Source: Rhodanobacter fulvus Jip2
GTDB taxonomy: Bacteria; Pseudomonadota; Gammaproteobacteria; Xanthomonadales; Rhodanobacteraceae
Direction: 5' to 3'
Assembly (NCBI RefSeq): GCF_000264315.1
Contig: NZ_AJXU01000059.1
Span: forward strand, 1-64,000
Length of the DNA stretch: 64,000 bases
Shown: piece after piece, positions 7,919-16,144 of the stretch
Layout of the letters: each line of letters starts with the position of its first letter
How positions within the stretch are numbered: position 1 is the stretch's first letter
Program-made: the position numbers and the translations under genes
Notes under the pieces: model-generated
The model's database searches: none
Told to the model about the DNA's origin: nothing
What the model saw: only the letters and a program-made list of their open reading frames with translations

Positions 7919-8025
7919 AAAGAAACCCGCAGAGGGGGAGTCTGCGGGTTTCGGGGGAGTCCATCTTTGTATGCATGAAACCGGAGGGGGATCCGGGTCA
8001 TGCGGTGGGAGTGTTGTCTCACGAC
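7919..8025 (-). ncRNA. Candidate small RNA with C-rich (anti-Shine-Dalgarno) hairpin loops
   Basis: Read on the minus strand there are two consecutive hairpins. The first has outer stem GCATGA/TCATGC (7973-7978 with 7998-8003) and inner stem CCGG/CCGG with loop ATCCCCCT (7985-7992). Then comes an unpaired ACTCCCCCGA (7951-7960). The second is an 11-bp perfect stem AAACCCGCAGA/TCTGCGGGTTT (7923-7933 with 7941-7951) with loop CTCCCCC (7934-7940), followed by CTTTA, which is a Rho-independent terminator. Repeated C-rich loops complementary to AGGGGG-type ribosome binding sites are the hallmark of several alphaproteobacterial and Xanthomonas trans-acting sRNA families. The 5' end is not determined. 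It could instead be only the terminator of the GH27 operon. Confidence 0.5.
7923..7951 (-). terminator. Rho-independent terminator (minus strand)
   Basis: Perfect 11-bp stem AAACCCGCAGA/TCTGCGGGTTT with a 7-base loop. On the minus strand it ends in TTTCTTTA. It ends either the candidate sRNA or the leftward operon ending at 8243. Confidence 0.7.
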
Positions 8026-8242
8026 ATGGGCTTTACTGTACTACATAGTTTGTTAATGAAACATAACCTGACGGGCCGTGCTGCGGCTCGCCCTCCGAAG
8101 AAGGACGAAAGCTCCTGCTTTGGAAATTTCGATACACCGGATACAAGAATCGCGCACAGGGGACGCTCCTGCAGGGGTTTTGCTGCCCGCAAAAATGGTG
8201 GCAAGAGGGGCGTCAGGGAGTGAACCTGGGGCCGTCGGGTCT

Positions 8243-9613
8243 TCACCGGCGCAACTCCAACAGCAAGACGCCGTGTGCGGCGACCGCGTGATTCACTGCG
8301 GCCAGCTTGCCCAGGTTCCTCGCACCCCAGACGTCGCTCACGGAATAGTTGCCATCCGCAAGCCCGTACTTCGCAAATCCGGCTTTCACCGTAGTTGCCG
8401 AATCGCCGGTGTTGAACAGCGCCAGGTAGTCCGCGCCGTCGGCGTGGGTCGTCCAGGCGATCACCGCCCCATCCTGTACGGCGAACCGCTGGCCTTCGCC
8501 GCGCTGGTCCATCGCGATCACCGCGGGATTGGTCAGCAGCGCCTGGGTCCAGTCATCCAGTCTGGTGAGGTTGCCGCCGAAGAACAGTGGCGAGCGGGCG
8601 ATGGACCACAGTGTCACCAGGGTGCGCTGTTCGTCGCGGGTCAGCCGCGTGGTCCTCGGTTTGCCGTCGCCGGGCACCGGGCCGAGCCAGCCCAGCGGAA
8701 GCATGTCGGCGTCGGGCCAGTTGCCCGGCTTTACGTGGCTGGCCCAGCTGGCGATCACGGCGAACTGCGCCTTCACGTTCTGCGACCACTCGCCGTTGTC
8801 TTGCCAGTGGTCCCAGACGTCGTTGGAGATGCGCCAGAGCTGTGCGTTCCGGCCGAGCTCCGCAGCCTTTTCCAGCGGCGCGGGGCCGGGTGAAAGACTC
8901 AGGATCATGGGCCGCCCCGTTTTCACGATGGCGCGGTGGATCATGCGGATCTCGTCGCCCTTGTACGGATGCGAGGCGATGCAGTCGACCTTGATGTAGT
9001 CCACGTCCCAGCGGGCGTACTGCCGCATCAGCGCGTCGTACCAGGCCTGGCCCGCGGCGTTGTCCTTCACGCCGAAGTTGTCGGGATTCCACGGGCAGGT
9101 GTCGCCGGTGTCCGCCGCATCGACGGCGTGGAACGCGCTGCCCGCGATCGGCAGGTTGCCGGCCACGGCCTGCTTGGTGATGCCGCGGATGATGTGGATG
9201 CCGAACTTCAGTCCCTGCGCGTGGACGTAGTCGGCCAGCGGCTTGAAACCTGTCGTCCCCTTCGCCGTGGCAAAGCGGTTGAGCGCGGGTTCGTAACGGC
9301 CGTTGGCATCGATGCGGTAGTGCAACTTCTCGGGTTGGGACGCGTCCTGCGGGTTTGCCAGATACCAGCCCTCATCCACCACGGCGTACTGGTAGCCGGC
9401 CGCTTTCAGCCGCTTCGCCAGCACGTCCACGTTGGCGCGGTATTGCGACTCGTCGATGGTCAGGCCGTAGGAATCCCAGCTGTTCCAGCCCATCGGCGGC
9501 GTGGGAGCCAGGGTGGCCTGCTGCGCTTGTGCTTGTGCTCCAAGAACGAGGGCTGCTGCGCCCACCATCCACCAAAGAGTTTTCAACATGTCTCTGCGCC
9601 TTGGTTGAGTCAT
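8243..9613 (-). CDS. Secreted GH27-family alpha-galactosidase (or beta-L-arabinopyranosidase)
   Basis: A 456-residue protein with an N-terminal signal peptide (hydrophobic LWWMVGAAALVLG, likely cleavage after AQAQA). The mature protein begins with PPMGWNSWDSYG, the GH27/GH36 melibiase opening, then VVDEGW, and DYIKVDCIASHPY, which supplies the nucleophile Asp. ISNDVWDHW contains the acid/base region. GH27 enzymes remove alpha-galactosyl or beta-L-arabinopyranosyl side chains, both found on plant hemicelluloses. It is the last gene of the leftward glucuronoxylan operon, 60 bases after uxaC. A second start, MLKTLWW (24 bases in), would give a more typical signal peptide. Confidence 0.85.
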   Translation of the reverse strand: MTQPRRRDMLKTLWWMVGAAALVLGAQAQAQQATLAPTPPMGWNSWDSYGLTIDESQYRANVDVLAKRLKAAGYQYAVVDEGWYLANPQDASQPEKLHYRIDANGRYEPALNRFATAKGTTGFKPLADYVHAQGLKFGIHIIRGITKQAVAGNLPIAGSAFHAVDAADTGDTCPWNPDNFGVKDNAAGQAWYDALMRQYARWDVDYIKVDCIASHPYKGDEIRMIHRAIVKTGRPMILSLSPGPAPLEKAAELGRNAQLWRISNDVWDHWQDNGEWSQNVKAQFAVIASWASHVKPGNWPDADMLPLGWLGPVPGDGKPRTTRLTRDEQRTLVTLWSIARSPLFFGGNLTRLDDWTQALLTNPAVIAMDQRGEGQRFAVQDGAVIAWTTHADGADYLALFNTGDSATTVKAGFAKYGLADGNYSVSDVWGARNLGKLAAVNHAVAAHGVLLLELRR

Positions 9614-9673
9614 GACGGGCGAGGGCCGCCGAATCCCGATCGAGCTGCACGAACAGGCAGCGGCCCCTGCGTT

Positions 9674-11113
9674 CTAAAGCTTGTACGCCTGCTTCGGCAG
9701 CCGGTAGGCCAGATCCACCGCCACCGCCGCCGCCTCGTCCTCGTCCAGCCGATGCTCCGCCACCAGCTTGGCCAGAAAGGCGCAGTCGATGCGGCGGGCC
9801 ACGTCGTGGCGGGCGGGGATGGACAGGAAGGCGCGGGTGTCGTCGTTGAAGCCGACGGTGTTGTAGAAGCCGGCGGTGCTCAAGGTCTGTTCGCGGAAGC
9901 GCCACATGCCTTCGGGCGCGTCGTGGAACCACCAGGCGGGGCCCAGCAGCAGGCACGGGTAATGGCCGGCCAGCGGGCCCAGTTCGCGCGCGTAGGTGCT
10001 TTCGTCCAGGGTGAACAGGATCAGGCGGAAGTTGGGCTCGTTGCCGAAGCGGTCGAGCAGCGGCTTGAGCGCGTGCACATACTCGGTGCGTACCGGGATG
10101 TCGGCGCCCTTGTCGCGGCCGAAGGTCTCGAACAGGCGCTGGTTGTGGTTGCGGAACGAGCCGGGGTGCAGCTGCATCACCAGGCCGTCGTCCAGGCTCA
10201 TCGCGGCCATCTCGGTGAGCATCTGGCCGCGGAAGGTGGCCGCCTCGGCCGGCGTGAACTGGCCGCGCACGATCTTGCCGAACAGCTTGCGCGCCTCGTC
10301 GACCGGAAGATCCGCGGTGGTGCAGTCGGGATGGCCGTGGTCGGTGGAGGTGGCGCCCATCGAGGCGAAGAACGCGCGGCGCTGGCGATGCGCGCGCAGA
10401 TAGCCTTCCCACGTATGGACGTCTTCACCGGTGAGCTCGCCGAAGTACTGCAGCGCGCTGGGGAACTGCTCGTGTTCCGGATCGATCACCGGGTCGGGCC
10501 GGTAGGCGGTGATGACGCGGCCGGACCAGCCGCTGTCGCGGATGGTGGCGTGATGCTCCAGCGCGTTGAGCGGCGACTCGGTGGTGGCGATCACCTCGAT
10601 GTTGAAGCGCTCGAACAGCGCGCGCGGCAGGAAGGCCGACGTCTGCAGTGCGTCGGTGATGTGATCGAAATAATGATCGGCGGTGCCGGCGTCCAGCTTC
10701 ACGCGCAGGCCGAACACCTCGTGGAAAACATGGTTCAGCCACATCGACGACGGCGTGCCGCGAAACAGGTGGAAGTTCTTTGCCAGCAGACGCCAGGCTT
10801 CGCGCGGGTCCACCTTGGCGCGCGAGCCGTCCGCGTGGGGAATGCCCAGCGCATCCAGCGAAATGCCCTGGCTGTAGAGCATGCGGAACACGTAGTGATC
10901 CGGCACCAGCAACAGTTCGGCGGCGTTGGCGAACGGCGCATTGCCGGCAAACCATGACGGGTCGGTGTGGCCATGCGGGCTGACGATGGGCAGCTGCGTC
11001 ACTTGCGCGTACAGGCGGCGGGCGATGGCGCGCTGCACGGGGTCGGAGGCGAACAGGCGGTTCTCGTCCAGGACGAGCGGCGTTGACTGGGAGGAGTTTC
11101 CGGCAAGGCTCAT
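9674..11113 (-). CDS. uxaC: Glucuronate isomerase (uronate isomerase)
   Basis: A 479-residue member of the uronate isomerase family, full length. The N-terminal PIVSPHGHTDPSWFAGN segment carries the metal-binding HxH motif. WLNHVFHEVFG and the C-terminal GFNDDTRAFLSIPARHD are family signatures. It converts D-glucuronate to D-fructuronate (and galacturonate to tagaturonate) in the cytoplasm. It lies between the GH115 alpha-glucuronidase (66 bases upstream) and the GH27 gene, so its substrate here is most likely (4-O-methyl)glucuronate cut from xylan. The later enzymes of the pathway (UxuB, UxuA) are not in the window. Confidence 0.95.
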   Translation of the reverse strand: MSLAGNSSQSTPLVLDENRLFASDPVQRAIARRLYAQVTQLPIVSPHGHTDPSWFAGNAPFANAAELLLVPDHYVFRMLYSQGISLDALGIPHADGSRAKVDPREAWRLLAKNFHLFRGTPSSMWLNHVFHEVFGLRVKLDAGTADHYFDHITDALQTSAFLPRALFERFNIEVIATTESPLNALEHHATIRDSGWSGRVITAYRPDPVIDPEHEQFPSALQYFGELTGEDVHTWEGYLRAHRQRRAFFASMGATSTDHGHPDCTTADLPVDEARKLFGKIVRGQFTPAEAATFRGQMLTEMAAMSLDDGLVMQLHPGSFRNHNQRLFETFGRDKGADIPVRTEYVHALKPLLDRFGNEPNFRLILFTLDESTYARELGPLAGHYPCLLLGPAWWFHDAPEGMWRFREQTLSTAGFYNTVGFNDDTRAFLSIPARHDVARRIDCAFLAKLVAEHRLDEDEAAAVAVDLAYRLPKQAYKL

Positions 11114-11147
11114 GGCGATGGCATATCAGCAGTGGGGAGTGGCTCCA

Positions 11148-11176
11148 TTCTCCTCGCAAGGGGGAGAACGGAGGCG
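11148..11176. repeat. Short inverted repeat between GH115 gene and uxaC
   Basis: GGCTCCATTCTCC and GGGAGAACGGAG flank TCGCAAGG and can form a hairpin in the 66-base gap. It resembles the shorter arm units (CCTTCCCCCG.CGGGGGAAGG type) seen at 40936 and could act as an mRNA-stabilising or attenuating stem inside the operon. Confidence 0.4.
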
Positions 11177-11179
11177 TGA

Positions 11180-14044
11180 TCAACGGTGGAGGCTTTCGGG
11201 CGCGCCGAGATAACTGTCGCGCAGCGGGCCACGCACGATCTCGATGCGCTGGAACACCACGCCCGGGTCGATGCGCCACAGCGTCAGCGTCTGCGCGCCG
11301 GCCCTGGCCTGGTGCTGCGACACCACGACGTCCACGCTGTCGGCCACGGCCTTGCTCCAGGCCATGAAATCCGCATCGCCTGGCGTGGGGTCGAGCTTGA
11401 TCGTCACGATCTGCGGCTTTTCGTCACCGAGCGAGACGCCGAAACGCAGGCCGTCGCCGCCGCGGAAATCGAGCGTGGGCGACACGGTGACACGCACGTC
11501 CACCTTGCCATCGCGTTGCAGCCACACGGGGTATTCCAGTCGCGGACCGTTGCCATCGGCAGCGCTGCCCGGCGCCGTGGCCGGCAAGGCAGTGACGGCG
11601 GAAAGCGTGCGGCCCAGGTTGGGGATCGTGGTCCACTGCACGCCGTCGCCGTCGACCTTGCGCGCATAGTGCGCGGCCTCGATGGCGACGACGCCACGAC
11701 TCTCGATGAAGCCGCTCATGCGCGTGTCATCGCGCCGCACGGGCACGTCGATGTGCACCTCGGCGCCGTCGCTGCCGCGCACATACAGTTCGGCGGCGTG
11801 GGTACCCGGCGGCACCGCTTTCCAGTCCACGTCCAGCCGCAGCTTGCTGGCGTCGGTGACCTTGCCGCTGGCCGGCGTGACCCGCAACCACGGCTGCGAC
11901 GGCTTCGCCTCGAAGGTGAACGGCGCGCCGCCGCGATTGAACACCACCACTTCCTGCGACGTGGCGCCGTACGACTCCAGCGGCGCCAGCTGCGCGCGTT
12001 GGGCGACTTGCGGCAACGCATGCGCGTCACCTTCGATCGCCACGCCCATCACGCCACGCGCCGGCACATCCACCCGCGACAGCGCCGGCATCACGTTGCG
12101 CTCGGGCTGTTGCCAATAGGTGTAGCCGATATGCGTCTGCGACATCATGTGCGGCCACTTGCCGCCGGCGATGTCCTGCTCGTAGACGCGCGCCAGTTCC
12201 GCATCGCGCGCGAACAGGCGCTCGGCCTCCTTCGCCCACGCGTTGGCCGAGGCGCGACCCTGCTGCGCGTACAGCCGGTTGCGCGCCACCGCCACGTACA
12301 GCGCGTTGAGGTTGGCGCTGGCCAGGATCGGGTATTCGACCAGTTCGTAATACGCGTCGTGATATGTGCTGCCCAGTGCCTTGCCGATGCGCTGCGCCTT
12401 GTCCGCCAGCGCCTGCCAGTCGGCCAGCACGCGCTCGGCCTCGTGGTAGTTCGTAAGGCTGAAGGTGTCCGGCGACAGCAGCTCCGGTTTGCGGCGCGCG
12501 TTGTACTGCGTGTAGCGGGTCAGCAGCTCGCCGATCTCGGCGGCGTGGTCGGTGCCGAACTGCCGGGCGGCCCAGTTGGCGGCATAGCCGTCCAATCGCT
12601 GCAACGTCATCGCTTGCGGGTTCCACGCCAGGTCGAGGAAGAAGCTGAGCGGGAATTCCAGTGGCTTGATGTCGCCCACGTTGGCGATCCACAACTGGTT
12701 GGCGCCATACGCCGAAGCCAGCCGCATCTGTTCCCAGGTGCGCTCGATCTGGCTGCTGGCGATCCACTTGTAGTTGCGCGGCCCGCCCACGTAATCGAAG
12801 TGGTAGTAGATGCCGTAGCCGCCGGCGCGCTTGTCGCCAAGCTTCGGCACGCGGCGCAGGTTGCCCCAGTTGTCGTCGGCAAACAGCAGCGTCACGTCGT
12901 CGGGTACGCGCATGCCGGCGTCGAAATAATCCTGCACTTCCTTGTACAGCGCCCACACCTGCGGCGCCTGCTCGGCCGGCTTGCCGGTGACGTCGGCGAT
13001 GATCTTGCGCTGGTCGGTGACGATGCGTTCGAGCAGGCCGATGGCGGTGCCCTGGGTCATCGGCTCGTCGCCGTCGCCGCGCATGCCCACGGTGACCAGG
13101 CTTTCGTGGTGATCCATGCGCTCGATGCCGCCGCGCCAGAACTTGCGCAACGCCTCGGCGTTCTTCGAATAATCCCAGGGCCCATGGCCGTAGCGTTCCC
13201 ACTCGGCGTGGGCGCGCATCAGCGGTTCGTGGTGCGAGGTGCCGATCACCACGCCGTAACGGTCGGCCAGCACGGGATTCTCGGCGTCGTCATCGGCGAA
13301 CGCGCTGCCCCACATCGCCGGCCACAAGGTGTTGCCCTTCAGGCGCAGGATCAGCTCGAAGACATGGGCGTAGAACGTGTGGTTGAAGCCACCGAACTTG
13401 GCCCGCGCGAAGCCGCCGAGCGCGGGCTCCTCGTCGTTGATGAAGATGCCGCGGTAACGCACCACCGGTGCATCGACGAAGCGCCCGGGCGCTGCGTACA
13501 GCGCCGCGCGGTGCGGCACCGGCACGTCGGCCCACCACGTCCACGGCGATACGCCGATCCGACGCGACAATTCGTAGATGCCGAAAATCGTGCCGCGCTT
13601 GTCGGCGCCGATGATCAGCAGCGCGCGGTCGATACCCGGTTCGGGATGCTCGACCACCTGCAAGGCGTACGCCTCCCAGCGGCCGGTCACGCCGCTCACG
13701 TCGAGGCGTTTGTCGCGCACGATGCGGTCGATGCGCGGGCTGTGGCCCAGCGTGCCGATGATGATCGCGGCGCGACCGGCTGCCGGCGTGTCGGTGGTGA
13801 ACGTCGCTTGCGCACCCGCCACCGAGGAAAGATCCGATTGCAGGTCGTGTGCGGCGCGCAATACGCCGGGGTAATCCTGCGCATCGGCCACGATGGTCGC
13901 TGGCGTATTGGCCTTGATCAAAGTGGCGGCGCCGGGCACCGCGTGGGCGCACACGGCCGCTGGCTGCGTGCAGCCGGTGGCCGCATGGACGTTGGTGCCC
14001 GCCAGCAGCGCGACAACCGCGAAGACAAGGCCCCGCCCGCTCAT
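11180..14044 (-). CDS. Secreted GH115 xylan alpha-1,2-glucuronidase
   Basis: A 954-residue protein from the ATG at 14044, whose start MSGRGLVFAVVALLAGTNVHA is a good signal peptide; the longer upstream frame is Arg-rich and unlikely. Features matching GH115 are RGTIFGIYELSRRIGVSPW, the RGIFINDEEPALGGFA segment, LKGNTLWPAMWGSAFADDD and GTSHHEPLMRA. The enzyme removes (methyl)glucuronic acid side chains from polymeric or long glucuronoxylan. It is encoded between the hexuronate transporter and uxaC, exactly the genes needed to import and isomerise the released acid. The size matches known GH115 enzymes. Confidence 0.92.
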   Translation of the reverse strand: MSGRGLVFAVVALLAGTNVHAATGCTQPAAVCAHAVPGAATLIKANTPATIVADAQDYPGVLRAAHDLQSDLSSVAGAQATFTTDTPAAGRAAIIIGTLGHSPRIDRIVRDKRLDVSGVTGRWEAYALQVVEHPEPGIDRALLIIGADKRGTIFGIYELSRRIGVSPWTWWADVPVPHRAALYAAPGRFVDAPVVRYRGIFINDEEPALGGFARAKFGGFNHTFYAHVFELILRLKGNTLWPAMWGSAFADDDAENPVLADRYGVVIGTSHHEPLMRAHAEWERYGHGPWDYSKNAEALRKFWRGGIERMDHHESLVTVGMRGDGDEPMTQGTAIGLLERIVTDQRKIIADVTGKPAEQAPQVWALYKEVQDYFDAGMRVPDDVTLLFADDNWGNLRRVPKLGDKRAGGYGIYYHFDYVGGPRNYKWIASSQIERTWEQMRLASAYGANQLWIANVGDIKPLEFPLSFFLDLAWNPQAMTLQRLDGYAANWAARQFGTDHAAEIGELLTRYTQYNARRKPELLSPDTFSLTNYHEAERVLADWQALADKAQRIGKALGSTYHDAYYELVEYPILASANLNALYVAVARNRLYAQQGRASANAWAKEAERLFARDAELARVYEQDIAGGKWPHMMSQTHIGYTYWQQPERNVMPALSRVDVPARGVMGVAIEGDAHALPQVAQRAQLAPLESYGATSQEVVVFNRGGAPFTFEAKPSQPWLRVTPASGKVTDASKLRLDVDWKAVPPGTHAAELYVRGSDGAEVHIDVPVRRDDTRMSGFIESRGVVAIEAAHYARKVDGDGVQWTTIPNLGRTLSAVTALPATAPGSAADGNGPRLEYPVWLQRDGKVDVRVTVSPTLDFRGGDGLRFGVSLGDEKPQIVTIKLDPTPGDADFMAWSKAVADSVDVVVSQHQARAGAQTLTLWRIDPGVVFQRIEIVRGPLRDSYLGAPESLHR

Positions 14045-14206
14045 TTTGCAGCGCCTTCGACGCCGCGCACGCAACCGTGCAGAGGCAACGTCGCTGGCCG
14101 CTCCTGACTGCGATTGTCGACCAGACACGAACGCTCCTCGTTGCGCCACAGACTAGCCAGGAAGGTTTCGATCATTTTCATGGGCCCTCTCCGACGAGCT
14201 GGGGGA

Positions 14207-15496
14207 TCAAGAGTTGGTGCCGAGGGCCGCCGGCTGCAGGCGCGGGGCCAGCGCGTGCACGGCCAGCAGGGCGAGCAGATAGGCCGAGCCGGCCATGATG
14301 AACAACGGCACGTAGCTGCCGGTGGCCTGCAGCAGGAAGCCGGCGAACGTGGCGATCATCATGCCGCCGACCGCGCCGGCGAAACCGCCGATACCGACCA
14401 CCGAAGCCACCGCGCGGCGCGGAAACAGATCCGAGGCCAGCGTGAACAGGTTGGCCGACCAGCCCTGGTGGCCGGCCGTTGCCAGCCCGATCAACGCCAC
14501 CGCCACCCACATGTGGCTGGCATTGGCGGCAAACACGATGGGCACCACGCACAGGGCGCAGGCCAGCATCGCGCCCTTGCGGGCGCGGTTGGCGCTCCAG
14601 CCCCGACGGATCAGGTAACCGGCCAGCCAGCCGCCGGCGATGCTGCCGACGTCGGCGGTCACGTAGATCGCGATCAGCGGCAGGCCCAGTTCCAGCAGGG
14701 ACAGGCCGTACGTGCTGTGCAGGAACTTGGGTAGCCAGAACAGCAGGAACCACCAGATCGGATCGGTCATGAACTTGCCGACGATGAACGCCCACGCCTG
14801 ACGATGGTGCAGGATGGTTGCCCACGGCACGCGGGTGATCGGCTCGGCGGGATCGCTCTGGATATAGGCCAGTTCGGCCGGCGACAACTTGGGCTGCCGC
14901 TCCGGCGTCCGGTAGGTCAGCAGCCACGTGGCCAGCCAAGTGGCGCTGAGCACGCCGGTAAACAGGAACGCCGCCTGCCAACCCCACGCCACCGCGATGA
15001 CGGGTACCACCATCGGCGCCACGATGGCGCCGATATTGGAACCCGAGTTGAAGATGCCGGTGGCCAGTGCGCGCTCGCGTCGCGGAAACCATTCGGCCAC
15101 GGTCTTGATCGCGGCCGGGAAGTTGCCGGCCTCGCCCAGGCCCAGCGCGAACCGGGCCAGCGCAAACCCCAGCACGCTGGCGGCCAGCGTGTGGCTCATC
15201 GCCGCCAGGCTCCAGATGCCGATGGACAGGGCGTAGCCGATGCGCGTGCCGAAACGGTCGATGATCGCGCCGGCGCACAACAGGCCGATGGCATAGGCGC
15301 ACTGGAACGCGGTGACGATGTAGCCGTACTCGATCTCGTTCCAGCCGATCTGGTTTTGCAGGAACGGCGCCAGCACGCCAAGCACCTGGCGGTCGATGTA
15401 GTTGAGCGTGGTGGCGGCCAGCAGCAGCGCGCAGACGCGCCAGCGGTATCGGCCCCCTTTCCCGGGCGGCGTGGTGGCAGCGTCGATGGCGTTCAT
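14207..15496 (-). CDS. MFS hexuronate (glucuronate) transporter, ExuT-like
   Basis: A 429-residue major facilitator with about 12 membrane segments. The NYIDRQVLGVLAPFLQ segment in TM1, RFALGLGEAGNFPAAIK in TM4, and EWFPRRERALATGIFNSG are hallmarks of the anion:cation symporter (ExuT/GudP) subfamily. ATG 15496 is chosen because AAGGGG lies just upstream and because it removes a 61-residue non-membrane extension. It is the first gene of the leftward operon, with the xyl-box palindrome about 100 bases upstream. It would import glucuronate or methylglucuronate released by the GH115 enzyme. Confidence 0.9.
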   Translation of the reverse strand: MNAIDAATTPPGKGGRYRWRVCALLLAATTLNYIDRQVLGVLAPFLQNQIGWNEIEYGYIVTAFQCAYAIGLLCAGAIIDRFGTRIGYALSIGIWSLAAMSHTLAASVLGFALARFALGLGEAGNFPAAIKTVAEWFPRRERALATGIFNSGSNIGAIVAPMVVPVIAVAWGWQAAFLFTGVLSATWLATWLLTYRTPERQPKLSPAELAYIQSDPAEPITRVPWATILHHRQAWAFIVGKFMTDPIWWFLLFWLPKFLHSTYGLSLLELGLPLIAIYVTADVGSIAGGWLAGYLIRRGWSANRARKGAMLACALCVVPIVFAANASHMWVAVALIGLATAGHQGWSANLFTLASDLFPRRAVASVVGIGGFAGAVGGMMIATFAGFLLQATGSYVPLFIMAGSAYLLALLAVHALAPRLQPAALGTNS

Positions 15497-15597
15497 GTCG
15501 ATCCCCTTGGCGATAGGCCGGCCGCGATGACGGCGCGTCGTGGTTGATGGGCGGTCTGGTGTGTGCCCATCAAGCCGGCCCAGCGTCATCCTGACGG

Positions 15598-15611
15598 TGA
15601 TAGCGCTACCA
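15598..15611. promoter_or_regulatory. xyl-box-like LacI-family operator 1
   Basis: TGATAGCGCTACCA; its reverse complement TGGTAGCGCTATCA matches 13 of 14 positions of the xyl box TGGTAGCGCTAACA described for XylR-controlled genes in Xanthomonas. It is 101 bases upstream of the exuT-like start. Confidence 0.7.
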
Positions 15612-15753
15612 GTGAAAACAGCGCCCCATCGGGCAGGTCGCTGCCGCTGTACCGTCCGTGGAAGTCTACCCTCACCCAACTGCTTGTTTTACCGCTTTAT
15701 GCCACATCCGACCACCTCCGTCGAATGCTGCTTTGCAGCGTGCGGGGTGCTAG

Positions 15754-15767
15754 TGTTAGCGCTATCT
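15754..15767. promoter_or_regulatory. xyl-box-like LacI-family operator 2
   Basis: TGTTAGCGCTATCT; its reverse complement AGATAGCGCTAACA matches 12 of 14 xyl-box positions around the TAGCGCTA core. It is placed on the side of the rightward GPH-GH43 operon, about 380 bases before its first gene. Confidence 0.65.
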
Positions 15768-16144
15768 TTTTGAAACGATCAGGGTGGCCCGCCGTGCGCG
15801 GTGGACGGCACGGACCCCTCGACAATAAAAACAAATATCAGGACTGGACGGGGAAATTCGGTGCAAGTATCCATCGCAGACCCCGCCGCCGTGGCGCGGG
15901 GCTGATGGTTTTACCCTGCCGGTACTCGATACTTTCTGACGCAACAAACCGCCATGCCGTAGATTGGCGGCAGTGATACCGGCGGCCCACCCGACGCAGA
16001 CGCATCGAGCGGGCCGTCACATGTGCGACATCGATTGCTCGCCGCTCGTCGCGCCGCCAGGCATGCATCACGGCGGTCGCCAGGCAGCGGGCGAAGGTGG
16101 CGTGACACTCCTCTTAAGGCGCGACAGCGCGGAAGCGGTCCATC
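15768..16144. other. Long 5' leader of the rightward xylan operon, no gene recognised
   Basis: About 375 bases without a supported coding frame. A leader this long leaves room for a promoter well upstream of the GPH transporter or for an untranslated control element, but I see no motif beyond operator 2 at its left edge. Confidence 0.4.

Noticed and set aside
8936-10957. 673-residue open frame on the plus strand across the GH27 and uxaC genes
   Set aside because: Antisense to two recognised genes and spans their intergenic gap; composition of a shadow frame.
11186-14107. 973-residue plus-strand open frame opposite the GH115 gene
   Set aside because: Complement of a full-length glycosidase with signal peptide; no signature in the antisense product.
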